Part shown: positions 21,318 to 31,825 of the stretch, piece by piece
How the letters are laid out: each line of letters opens with the position of its first letter
How positions within the stretch are numbered: the stretch's first letter is position 1
Source: Trichosporon coremiiforme
Taxonomy: Eukaryota; Basidiomycota; Tremellomycetes; Trichosporonales; Trichosporonaceae
DNA: 64,000 nucleotides
Reading direction: 5' to 3'
NCBI GenBank assembly: GCA_039545355.1
Contig: BCJJ01000015.1
Span: forward strand, 558,001-622,000
Made by a program: the position numbers and the translations under genes
Notes under the pieces: model-generated
Databases searched by the model: none
What the model was told of the DNA's origin: nothing
What the model saw: the letters and a program-made list of their open reading frames with translations, nothing else

Positions 21318-22193
21318 GGCGGATGGCGTTGTTGACGAGTTGGGACCGAGAATTGACCTCAAGGTGAGTGTGGAGGTTGGAAGCTCCAGAGGCAGGCACG
21401 ATAACCCACGTGTGGCTAGGGGCCTTGGCGTTCTTCCGCCTTACCTACGTCGACCTCAGTCTTTCCTTCCCTCGAAATAACAACCGTCAATGTATGCATG
21501 CGGTATTGCAGTAGATGGTCGAGTGGCGCCGCTAGCCGTGCTTGTGGCCCTCTCGTGAACGAGGGGAGACAGGTCGCATGAGGGCAGAGGAGGCTGACTC
21601 CTTCCCTTCATCCTCCGGATCGGCCTCCACCTACCCGTTTTTGGCGACGGCTACCTAGCCCGAGTCATCTTGATCAGTGGGAGCCCTTCACGTGGTCTCT
21701 CTTGCGCACTGAACGGCGGGCAGATGCACGATAATGATCACGACACCTTCAGTAAATGGGTGTCCAGGCTTACGAGTTGAGAGCCTTTTCTTCCACGCAT
21801 GAGAGACGCTATTCAGGAGCTGAAGTCTTGCGACCACTTTTGTTGTTGTTTCGCAAGGAAATGTGAATCAAGGGTGCGGAGTTGTTAACCGGGATTACAA
21901 AAGCGGGTTAATCTCCGGCGATGGGGTTAATTGGGGATTGTAATCGTCGATATGGACCGCGTCAGGACGACAATCACGGGAACTGCTTGCGCAACCAACT
22001 TGGTACACCCCTCTTTTTCGTTCGCGACCCACAACCTTTATCTACCTCGTACTCGCCGGCATCCATCCATCCACCCGCGGGGCCAGCGCCATCCTATCTG
22101 CGCAATCGTCAGCTACCGGCGCACACTACTTGCAACTCGCTACGACCTCTGTGAGCCGCAAACTGCCCCGCCCAGCGGCGGCCATCGCCTGCC
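21318..22193. other. Divergent promoter region
   Basis: 876 bp separate TFC1 (minus) from SPT7 (plus). An AT-richer patch near 21830-21950 has GGGGTTAATTGGGG-like words. No gene, TATA box or repeat of note is seen. Confidence 0.5.
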
Positions 22194-25049
22194 ATGAAGG
22201 TACGTTGATCTACACACCCAGCCCCCGCCTCGGCTTGGCTCGAGGTCCCACCCAGGTTGTGACATCTTTGAGCTGCGCGAATGCCGTGCTGATGCATCCA
22301 CTCCTGCAGTACCTTCTGGGGTACCTCGAAGGCATATCAGATGCTCCGCGCATCTCTGATCCCGACTTCCAGCAGCTCCTCGTCGACGTTCAGGCTTCCA
22401 AGGTAAGTGATTTCACGCGGTGGATTTATTCTACGGTCGCCCGACATGTCCAAGACACACGATCACTGACGCGCGCCTCCTACTCCATTGCCAAACTCAA
22501 TCCGGAATCCTCTGCTTGCATCGACACTTCCTCTTGCGTTTACGTCTGCAGCCTCAAACAAAATCATCCGATGCATTCTACGACAGCTTGGAGAAGATCG
22601 TGAACGAGCTCCGGAGCTCGGTGGGTCCCACCTCCACACTTCTTTGTTCTGACCATTAGCCTGAAGCTGGACCTTTCCTGAAGCCGGTATCAAAGCGAGA
22701 TGCCCCGGACTACTTCCAATGTAAGCTTGAGTCCAGTGGAGGAGAAGCTGATGCGCAGATATCACGCGGCCGATGGACTTGTCAACAGTGCTCCGAAATG
22801 TGAAGAGCCACAAGTACAAAGACAAGGCTGAGTTCGCCAACGATCTGGATCAGATCTGGAAGAACTGTCTGACGTACAACACCACGGCTGTATGTCACCC
22901 GCCCGCTGCATCCAGCTGACCCCAGAACCACCCTCTGCGCGGTGTCGCCAAGTACCTGCAGCAGAAGACGAACCACCTGCTCGACTTTCTGCAGGACCGA
23001 GACGAGGCCGCCAACAACCCGCTCGCGGCTATCCTCGGTGCGGCCGGTGCATCCCTCGCCGTGCAGCGAGCAGCGTCCCAGCAGCCGAGCGCCAGTCAAG
23101 CCGCCGGAGAGGACGAGGACGCCGCCGGCGAGAGCGACGATGCGGTCGGCGAGGATGACGACATGGGTGCGCGGGGAGAGAAAACATTGCCAGGCGGTCA
23201 CCCAAATGGGCTTACCCCTGATGTCGGTGCTAGCGGACGGGCAACTAGCGTCGGATCGGCATCGGGGGACCGTCGCGTGAATGGGAACGGCAAGGCCATC
23301 GGAGAAGTGGCTGTAAGTTGTAGACGCTGGTGCAGTAGCTGACCTCAGCCGCCTCCTTTTCGTCCCAATCTCCAGGTGAACCTGGAGCTCACGCCTGCCC
23401 TGGTGAGGTCGCCGTACACGATGACCCACTTTCAGCCCGTTTCCTTGAGCCAGCCGGGGCCTTCCTTTTCCGACAAGGGTAAGGCCCGCGACATTCTTTA
23501 CGGCAACGCGCCTCCGCCATGGTACCCCACCCCAGCAGGGGAGGACGAGGACGCCAAGCTGGAGGGGTACTGGTGGGGTGCGACGAGCAAGGACGAAGCG
23601 TACGTCGCCGGTCTCCCCGCTGTGCCGGAGATGGTCGATGGCCCGTCGCAGAAGCGGCGGCGTATTTCGCGGCGGCGGGCGAGTGCGTCGCCGCAACCGA
23701 ATGGGGACGCCGACGCGGTGCCACCACTGGAGCCGTCGAAACCAGTATCGCTAGAACGGGTAGTGCATCGTGCGATCGACAAGCTGGGCGATGCACGCAA
23801 GACGGTCAACACGATACAGGAGCTGCAGCGGTACTACGAGGGCGACGGCATGGGCCTCCCTCCGCCGCCCATAGAGCCGCTAGAGACGCTGCGGGCGCGA
23901 GAAGCCGAGGAGCGCATCGAGGGCAAACGGAAGCGGCGCGAGGCGCGGACAGGCGCGCACGAGCGCTTCCGGCACGGCGGCGAGGTGGGCGAGGCTGAGG
24001 CCGCGTTCGTCCTCAAGCGCTCGGTCGCGAGCATGCTGGCGCACGCGGGATTCGAGGGTAAGTCGCATGTTGATCACACAGATCACGATCACCGCATTGC
24101 TGACATGCAGGCGCGAACGACATTCCGCTCGATCTGCTCACAAGAGTGGCGGGCGACTTCGTCCGGAACTTGGGCCGGACGTTCCGCCTTCTAGTCGATG
24201 GGTTCGGGCACCGGCTCCCGCCGGACGAGATTGTGCTGCACGCACTGCACGAGAACGGCCAGGTCGAGCTGCAGGACCTCGAGGCGCACATCAAGGACGA
24301 CATTGAGCGCGACAGCGCCAAGGTCGCCGAGATGGCACGCAAGGTCCGGCAGTCGTACAAGGAGCTCACGACGGGTCCGGTCATCGAGGACGACATGCTC
24401 TTCGCGCAAGACGGCCAGATGCTGCAGCAGTGGGTATCCGCTTTCTTTTCTGCCCCCTTCTTAGCTGACATTCAGTGGCGACTTTGCAGAAGACCTGGGC
24501 GAGGACTTCCTCGGACTTCGCGAACTCGGCATCGACAAGGAGTACGGCCTCGCGTCACTATCGGTGCCGAAGGCGCTCTTCTTCGGCCGACACGGACGGA
24601 ACCGGGACGCTGCGAACGGGAAGAAAGAGGACGCGCCCGACTACGCCCCGCCGCCGCCATTCATCCCTCTTACTGCGGCCAGCTACAAGAGCGCCGCGCC
24701 CGGATTCATGCACGCGTTCTACGCCGAGCGGCTCGAGAAGGGCGGCAGTCTGGAGGCGGACGACGCGTTCGATGCTGCCCAAGCTACGATCGGCCCCTTG
24801 GGCCAGATCGTGCAGAAGGCGGCCGCCAATGCGCCAGCAGGCAAGAAGAAGGACGGCGAGAAGAAGAAGCCGGCCAAGAAGATCGCGCAGCCGGGTGTCG
24901 GGAAAGGCAACTGGATCCGACCTAGCAAGGAGGAGCGGGAACGCCGCGCGGCAGAGAAGAAGGCTCTCCTTGAGAAACAACGACTCGAGGAGGAGGCAAA
25001 GCGGAAAGAGGAGGCGGGAGAGGAGGACGCGGAAGGAGAAGAGGAGTAA
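22194..25049 (+). CDS. SPT7: SAGA complex subunit SPT7 (bromodomain plus histone-fold)
   Basis: Nine exons: 22194-22199, 22310-22402, 22552-22620, 22660-22720, 22759-22889, 22926-23312, 23376-24057, 24111-24429 and 24476-25049. All are GT-AG and in frame, giving 773 residues. The first exon encodes only Met-Lys. The bromodomain (exons 3-6) shows SDAFYDSLEKI, KRDAPDYF, RPMDLSTVLRNV and CLTYNTTANHPLR with the acetyl-lysine-binding Asn in YNTTANH. A disordered acidic region follows, then the Spt7-specific block LELTPALVRSPYTMTHFQPV. A histone-fold (bromodomain-associated BTP type) sits near 24000-24250 with FVLKRSVASMLAHAGFEG and VAGDFVRNLGRTFRLLVDGF, the expected partner surface for Taf10. The tail is Lys/Glu-rich. 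The role is structural core of the SAGA coactivator. The exon-8 donor (GTGGGT) is the least certain junction. Confidence 0.93.
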
Positions 25050-25310
25050 GGGAACACACGTTGTCCAGGTTGTTACACTATGGCATGCATATTGCTCTAT
25101 TTATCCCAAGACGGCGGACTAGAGAAACGGTGCTGAAGTGTTTACTGGTTTTCAGTTCTATCAGATGCTTGCGTGTGAGTTGTACATTGAACATATTAGG
25201 TGGGTCGTAGGTGGGTATCTGGATTATACGGTTGTACAGGCGTACAGGCGGCGCTGGCCATGGCCCAAGGCCGGCATGTTCGCCGCCGGAGGCTCGCTAT
25301 CGCTCGCTTT

Positions 25311-26399
25311 CTACAGGTCCTTCTTCGACTCTCCGTTAACGCCCGTGGCGACCTTTGTGCTCGGCGCGCCATTGGCGATGGTGCCCTTGGGCGTAGCGTG
25401 GCGCTTCTCGGCCTGGGCGCGCGTCATCTGCGTGCCGAGGAAGTAGTCCCAGTTGGTGAAGAAGGGCTGGGCAAAGTTAGCCTTGATGCCGTACGTCTGG
25501 TGATGGATGTCGTGGTAGTCTGCGTTGTTCGCGAAGAACATCTGGCACGGGTCCCACCACAGCCGGTACCCGCAGTGGTCGTCTACGGTCTTCCAGCTGC
25601 TGACCGTGAACAGGAGCGTCGCCTGGCGGACCGTCATGAACGTCGCGAACTGCGCGATACCGGCTCCGAGCGTGTCGAGGAGGAGACCCTCGACGGGATG
25701 GTTGTACAGCGCACCGAACGCGAAGGGGACGTACAGCCTGTGGTGGTGGCTGTGGAAGTTGCGGTAGAGGACTGGGTACGTGTGCATGATCCGGTGCAGC
25801 CAGTACTGCCAGGTGTCGATCACGCAGCAGCCGAGGAAGAGCTGGAGAGCAGGGATGCCCCACCAGTAGACCCATTCCGTGACCCTCGGCCCGGCGGCTT
25901 CGAGCACGCGTCGTCCCGTCGACTGTCCGAGAAGCGCAAACGTCACATCAGCGACGCGAGGCGCGAGCCAGCGCAGGCTCGCCATATGGTCCTTGTAGTA
26001 CTCGGTCCTGAGCACGTCCGTCTCGCTCTCGAGCACGATGAAGCCCGTGATGGTCTGCACGACCTGCTGGAAGATGACGGCCCAGACGACCTGGGAGAGA
26101 GATGCGCGGTTGCGCGCCTTGGTCTCGGCACTCTCGTGGATACGCCGCTTCTCAAAGTACTGGAACTCCATGACGTCAAGGAAGTGGAACACGCTCGACA
26201 CGATCCAGTACACGATGATCGGGGCCGCGAGCGAGAGCGCCGTGTCGCTGACGGCGGGGTGGATGCGCTCTCGCGCAATGTAGTACCATGGCGGGTTGAA
26301 GGTCTGAGGCGTTATCCGGTGGAGGAGGGTTGCGTTGTGCGACGCCGCGAACGACGGCAGGCGGTCGATCCACCCCGTCGGGAAGTCGAACATGGTCAT
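25311..26399 (-). CDS. SUR2: Sphingoid long-chain base C4-hydroxylase (SUR2/SYR2)
   Basis: A single exon of 362 residues starts at the ATG at 26399 (a second ATG is two codons later). It is a member of the fatty-acid hydroxylase superfamily that converts dihydrosphingosine to phytosphingosine (or acts on dihydroceramide) in the endoplasmic reticulum, using a di-iron centre. The three histidine boxes are present in order: HRIMH, HSHHHRLY and HDIHHQ. The family signatures CCVIDTWQYWLHRIMH and LYNHPVEGLLLD surround them. Hydrophobic segments near the N-terminus (LAAPIIVYWIVSSVFHFLDV), middle and around IPALQLFLGC are consistent with a multi-pass ER protein. The tail is Lys-rich (KSKKDL end, a possible KK-type ER retention signal, not exact). 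It converges with SPT7, with 261 bp between the stops. Confidence 0.95.
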   Translation of the reverse strand: MTMFDFPTGWIDRLPSFAASHNATLLHRITPQTFNPPWYYIARERIHPAVSDTALSLAAPIIVYWIVSSVFHFLDVMEFQYFEKRRIHESAETKARNRASLSQVVWAVIFQQVVQTITGFIVLESETDVLRTEYYKDHMASLRWLAPRVADVTFALLGQSTGRRVLEAAGPRVTEWVYWWGIPALQLFLGCCVIDTWQYWLHRIMHTYPVLYRNFHSHHHRLYVPFAFGALYNHPVEGLLLDTLGAGIAQFATFMTVRQATLLFTVSSWKTVDDHCGYRLWWDPCQMFFANNADYHDIHHQTYGIKANFAQPFFTNWDYFLGTQMTRAQAEKRHATPKGTIANGAPSTKVATGVNGESKKDL

Positions 26400-27505
26400 G
26401 GCGCCAAAGTTGTTACTGAGGAGCTAAGTGAGGTGTGGTGTGGTAACAGGAAGTGGTCAAGTGGCCGAATCGCGAATCGCTCTGCCGCGTTGTTATAAGA
26501 CGATGAACGGGTACGCGTGGGCGTGCACAGACCTGCGTTCCTTCGAGCGGTCGAGCGTGTCGGCGTGGTTGCTCGGAGCGGGGCGGCGCGAGCAGATGTC
26601 TTGCTGAAAAGTTAGGGCGCGACAATCCCCTGCGGTGGCGTTTTCACGTTCCTCGCGATCCGTGCTGGGTCTGAGCGCACCGTCGAGTCTGCTGGGCGTC
26701 TGGGCGCAGCGGCAGGTGGGATGCGGCTTGGGTCGGGTCCCGGGAGGCCGGGAGAGCGCGATGGGGGCCGGAAGAGGGTGAAGAAAAGGAGAGATCGACC
26801 GGAGGCGTGTGCGCGTGCGTTGCGTTGCGATGCGCGGCGTGTGCGTGTGGTGATCACTCGGGGTCGGAGTCGGAAGGGGAAGGAGCGGAGGTGGGTCAAG
26901 AAGTTTGAGGGTCTCGAGAGAAGTTGCCGAAAAAGTGGAACGAGTGTACGAGTGGGAGCAGTGGCGATGGAGAAGAAGGGTTGATCAAACAACAACAAGA
27001 AGTGATGGTGTGTATATCTTGGCGGCGGACGCTTGCCAGGTCGTTAAGGTTTGCTACTGTCGTCGTCTCGCCCGATGGCCATCCATCATGCCGCCGCAGT
27101 GGTCTGTAAGTGGGGGGGCGTGATATCGGACCCTGGTTGATCCCTGGTCCCGGCTGTGGTACGCCCCATACGGCCCCCGGACTCTCAACCGTCCGCGCCG
27201 GACCCCCCTCTACGTGCACTCTCCGCGGTAACCTCCATTGGTCGCCGCTACTCGGCCGCACGGAGGCAAATTAGTCATCAGAATTGACCGACCAGCGTCG
27301 CATGGTATTGTCATGCTTTCCACGTGTGTTTCACGTGCCATGACACACGACCCGGGGCACCTTCCCACGAAGGATTTCGATGAGCTGCAATCCTGCAAGT
27401 TTCTGGGTTCCCGCCGGGTCCACCCTGCGCACGGTCTTGAGCTTGCCACCGTCCTCGACCACCTACCTTCCTTCCATAACATACACCACAGACGACAACA
27501 CCAAT
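26400..27505. other. Divergent promoter region
   Basis: 1.1 kb lie between SUR2 (minus) and BUD20 (plus). GGGAGGCCGGGAGAG-like purine-rich tracts occur at 26740-26800, and CCACGTGTGTTTCACGTG at about 27319 contains two CACGTG-like E-box words in tandem. No gene is seen. Confidence 0.5.
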
Positions 27506-28201
27506 ATGGGACGTTTGCGCCGATCAAGAACTCACCACGCCCGCCGCGACGTCCAGCGCGGCGCTCGTACCCGCGCCCGCACGAAGGACCTCGACCAGAT
27601 CGAGCGCGACCTCGAGCACAACCTGAAGAAGCTCAAGCACCAGCCCATCGATGAGGACAAGCCGGGACTGGGTCAGCACGTAAGTATCCTTGGCTGCTGC
27701 CAAAACCTTCACTGCGGTTGTTTGGGCGGGGCGCCTGCAGGCTTGTGCCCAGGACGGTTTGCAGCCCGCCTCGCTGGTGTCATCTGAAGCAGACTTCCAG
27801 CAGCTGGCTCAACTGAGACGCCCGCACGACGATCTCCCGCAGCCGCCTTTGCACGATGACTTGCAGAACGATTGCAGAACCTCGCAGCTACAAAACGGGC
27901 ATAGGAAGCTGACAGACAGTACTGCGTCGAGTGCGCCAAGTACTACGAGTCGGACGCCGCTCTGAACACGCACACGAAGAGCAAGGTGCACAAGCGCCGG
28001 CTGAAGGAGCTGCGCGAGGGCGCGTACACGGTCGAGGAGAGCGAGCGCGCGGCCGGCCTCGGAGTGGACAACACGCAGCGCGGCTTTGAGGACGTCATTC
28101 GACGCTTCGGGGACGCCTCTGTCGCCCAGCCTCAGCAGGCGCAGCAGGCCGAGCCGGGAAAGATGCCCCAGAACAACGTCGTGCACCATGCGCCTGCTTA
28201 G
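27506..28201 (+). CDS. BUD20: Pre-60S export factor BUD20 (ZNF593 family)
   Basis: Two exons, 27506-27679 and 27920-28201, give 151 residues with a 240-nt intron. The N-terminus has the Bud20 signature (M-GRLRRSRTH followed by an Arg-rich stretch and KDLDQIERDL). After the splice comes a single U1/C2H2-type finger, YCVECAKYYESDAALNTH followed by KVHKRR. In yeast the shuttling protein joins nuclear pre-60S particles and assists their export, being released by Drg1 in the cytoplasm. The C-terminus is Gln/Pro-rich and disordered. Two acceptors (ending 27915 and 27919) are close; only 27919 gives the finger in frame. A second ribosome-assembly factor, RIX7, is encoded at 42189, but they are not co-regulated by position. 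Confidence 0.93.
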
Positions 28202-28465
28202 ACAATCCGATTCAACTTTGACTTCGACGCGATTCCACACTGTAATACCCTTAGACCGCGGAGACCGACCGACGAACGATTATCAGCCTGAGATCAGGAG
28301 GTTCGGACGCTTGTACGATAGCTTGGCGATGTGACTTGCTTTGGACTTGCTTTTCCTTGGACCGAGGTGCTGATCGGCGGGAGACGGTGCTGTCGCGGTT
28401 TGAACGCTGCAACTGCCCCATTCACTAACGCAGGCCCTAATCACTGATATACATAGCATGCACAA

Positions 28466-29838
28466 CTACTGCCTCATCGCGGCCTCTGTGAGCTCGATGA
28501 CCTGCTTGTCAGCTCGACCAACCCTGACATGAGCCCTCAACAACGTACCTTCTGGATATCCGGCCGCTTGCTCGGCTCAGGCACGAGCATCGCGTCGATG
28601 AGTTTTGTGAGGCGCTCCGAGTATCCGCCCGGGTGCTTGTACCGCCCGCTGAGGACGGCCATGGCGATGGACGCGCCATCAGTCTCGAACGGCGAGTAAC
28701 CATACGCGACGGCGAAGAGGGTGCAGCCGAGGGACCAAATGTCGACCTTCTCGTCCAGCGTCGTGCCCGTCTTGACGTCAAAGAGCTCGGGCGCGCGGTA
28801 CGGCATCGTGCTGTGCTCGGCGGCGATGTCTTGTTCCAGGAGCGCTTGCTGGCGCGTCGCGATCTCGATGCGCGCCCTGATCGTTAGCCAAACCATCCCC
28901 CGTAGGTAGCTGAAACGTGAAGATACCCACTTGATGCACGAGCCAAAGTCCATCAGAATCGGAACATCGTCGTCGGTCAGCATGATGTTGCCAGGCTTGA
29001 TGTCGCGGTGCGCGTACGGGACCAGCTCGCCCTCTTCTCCCGAGACAGGTTCCGGGTTCGAGTGCAGAAGCGCCGCCTCCTCGTCACCCGCGTTCGGGGG
29101 GTAGGACGCATTCACAGCCGGAAGGCGGTACTGGTGCATGGCGCGGAGGCTGCTATTAGCTACACGGCAACTGGGCAGCTGCGCCGAGCCTCGCCAAGCC
29201 AACTCACCCAAGACACGTTCCATGGAAGAGGCGGAGGAGTCGATCCTCCTCGATGCGGTTACCGGTCACAGACGTCTGCGTCATGAGGTCCTGCAGATTC
29301 CCGTTCGTATAGAAGGGAAGGAACCTGATGTCAGCTTAGCCACGGGTTGCACAGCTCACAGGTAGATGATCTTGCCGTCTGCAGAGGGGTCCTGAACGAC
29401 AGCCGAGTCGATCAGCTTGATCAGGTTCGGGTGCCGGAAGCGGCGGTACGCCTCGACCTCGCGCATGGCGGCCGCGATGCCATCCTGGCCCGTCGTGACC
29501 AGGATCTTCTTCAGCGCGAAGAGCCGCCCGCTGCTCGTGTCCCGGATCAGGTAGACGAAGGAGAAACCGCCCTCGCCAAGAAGCTTCTCGACCTTGTAGC
29601 TCCGCCCGTTAATTTTGAGCGTCGCATCTCTGTGTGTTAGCTAGGATCGAGAAGGAAAGAGCTCATGCGGGAGCTGCGCAGGCAAGCGCAGTTGCAGTCG
29701 ACGAAAACACTCACGGCTTGCAGATACACTACCGTCAGCTCCTCAAACAGCAAAAGAGCTCACCTGCGTCACGGTCACGAGGGCATCCTGCGCGTAGAAC
29801 TTAATCCGGTCGAGCGCAATGAGAAGGTTGTCGTTCAT
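28466..29838 (-). CDS. ENV7: STK16/Env7-type serine/threonine protein kinase
   Basis: Seven exons on the minus strand: 29838-29764, 29728-29715, 29629-29360, 29324-29208, 29149-28931, 28876-28549 and 28501-28466, giving 352 residues. The 14-nt second exon encodes Cys-Ile-Cys-Lys-(Pro) and lines up with the N-terminal cysteines of human STK16, which are acylated for membrane attachment. Kinase motifs in order are a GEGGFSFVYL glycine loop, ALKKI lysine, HRDIKPGN catalytic loop, DFGS, and YRAPELF (APE). An insert before the HRD motif follows RAMHQYR, typical of the family. Yeast Env7 is a palmitoylated vacuolar-membrane kinase that limits vacuole fusion; Golgi is the site in mammals. Several introns are 35-58 nt. 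The exon-5 acceptor is a NAGNAG pair (29153/29150); the second was chosen for the better family match. Confidence 0.92.
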
Positions 29839-30038
29839 GGTGTGCGCATGCGAGGACGATGGACGATGGGGCAACAACTAGCCAAGATGCAGCGCAAAGG
29901 AGGCGTCGGTACCGGCCACATAGGCTGTGTGCGTGTTGTGCGGGGTCTCCGCATGCAGCCAGCCAGGTTTCGAGCACGAAGGCGTCCCAGGCAGACAACA
30001 CCCTGTGCCTTCCTCCAACTTCGCAACTCCCTCTCTGC

Positions 30039-31657
30039 ATGCAGCGGGTCCTGCTCAGATCCACCCAACGAGCAGCGCGCACCTTCCAGCATATCCGCAC
30101 CATGGCATCGGTACCCATCACGGCCCCCAAGGGCACGATCGCGCTCAGCGACACGGAGGAAAAATTCGTCTCCCTCCTCGACGAGTTCGCGACCGGCTAC
30201 AACCCCCCGATCGAGTGCCGCATTGCTGGCGGATGGGTGCGGGATAAGGTGAGCTTCCTCGCACATACGGCGTAGCTGACAACCAGCTGCTGTCCCTTCC
30301 CAGCCACGACCTGGACGTTGCGCTTTCGACAGCGTCGGGGTATGCGTTCGCGGAAGCGTTCCACAACTTCCTGAAGGAGCGCGGGGTCGACATCGGGTCG
30401 CTGGGCCGCATCGAGGCAAATCCGGAACAGTCCAAGCATCTTGAGACGGGCACAACGCGGATCATGGGGCTCGAGTGCGACTTTGTCGGCCTGCGCAGCG
30501 AGACCTACACGGACACGCGGATTCCGCAGATCAAGCTCGGAACGCCGCTCGAGGACGCGCTTCGCCGAGACCTGACGTGCAACTCGCTCTTCTTCAATGT
30601 CCACTCGCGCGAGATTGAGGATTGGACGCGGCATGGGCTTGCGGATCTTGAGGCACGCATTGCGCGCACGCCCCTCCCGCCCCGTCAGACGTTCCTTGAC
30701 GACCCGTTACGTGTTCTCCGCTGCGTTCGCTTCGCGGGCCGCTTCGACCTCAAGATCGAGCCCGACGTCTCGGCGGCCATGAAGGAGACGGACATCCAGG
30801 ATGCGCTCCGCACGAAGGTTTCGAAGGAGCGTGTCGGCGAGGAGACGCACAAGATGATGCAGAAGACGCCGCTGAGGGCTTTCGAGCTCATCTACGAACT
30901 CGGCCTCCACAGGGCCATCTTCACTGGTCCCGTCGAGCCGGAGAACCCTCGGGAACAGGCTCTTGCCGCCGCCCAGGTGCTCAAGGAAGTACTGCAGAGA
31001 ACAGGCAAGCAGGGATCAGACGCCCTCTGGTTCGCCGCTGGATGCAGTCCGTTCCGTGGCATGGCGCGGGAAGAGAAGGGAAAGACTGTCTCCTGCGTTG
31101 CAACTGTTATGCTTGAGAGCGTTAAGGTGAGTTAGCTCGAGATGTCCGATAGCTGACAACAGCGCTCCGCCGATCTCTCCAAGCACGTTGCTCACCTCTT
31201 CGAGGGAGCTGCCCTCCTTGACCCGGCAGCGACGGGACGCTCGCAGATCGGACTCGTCCTCCAGAACCCTTCTGTTCGTCCGTGGAATCAAACCTGGGTC
31301 TGGGCCATTGTTCTGGAGGTCCTCCCCACCTGGAATGGACAGTGGGAGCACGATGCTGTCCTCGAAAAGTGGACCAAGTTCCGCTCTCACCTCGAATCTC
31401 TCGACCTGCCGAAGGCGATCGAGGAGCCGCCACTCATCAACGGCAAGGAGATCCAGGCGCTTCTCCAGATTCGGCCGGGCCAGATCGTGGGCGTCCTCTC
31501 GAAGGCGGTCATGGAGTGGCAGCTCGACCACCCGGGCTCGACGCAGGACGAGGTCAGCGCGTGGCTGAAGCAGGAGTGGGAAAGCGAGCAGCGGCAGAAA
31601 TGGGAGGCCATGGTGCCCCCGCCAGTCAACAAGACGGGCAAAAAGCGCAAGACGTAG
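30039..31657 (+). CDS. CCA1: CCA tRNA nucleotidyltransferase
   Basis: Three exons, 30039-30248, 30287-31126 and 31163-31657, give 514 residues. The introns are 38 and 36 nt. The last exon is open in a frame without a convenient ATG and is easily missed. The enzyme adds or repairs the CCA end of tRNAs in cytosol, nucleus and mitochondria. Class II nucleotidyltransferase motifs are present: GGWVRDK, then across the splice SHDLDVAL with the catalytic Asp-x-Asp, the LRRDLTCNSLF template-region motif, and a DDPLRVLRCVRFAGRF neck motif. Two in-frame starts are visible, Met at 30039 with a basic Ser/Thr/Arg-rich extension resembling a mitochondrial presequence, and Met at 30102. Yeast Cca1 uses such alternative starts for dual targeting. 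The tail is basic (GKKRKT). It is transcribed divergently from ENV7 with 200 bp between starts. Confidence 0.94.
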
Positions 31658-31825
31658 GATCAGGGGCTCACCGTGCACAAGCGGCGGGCAGGAGAGGCGT
31701 AGACACATTCGGCATGCACATCATTTCATCGGTACGCGTCCCGCGCTACAACAACAACAACAGGGACTACAACGAATAGAAACAATACAAGGAGGGTAAG
31801 CTTTAATGACTGACAGGAAGGTAGT

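Noticed and set aside
25200..26498. 432-codon plus-strand frame opposite SUR2
   Set aside because: Shadow; SUR2 has all three histidine boxes on the minus strand.
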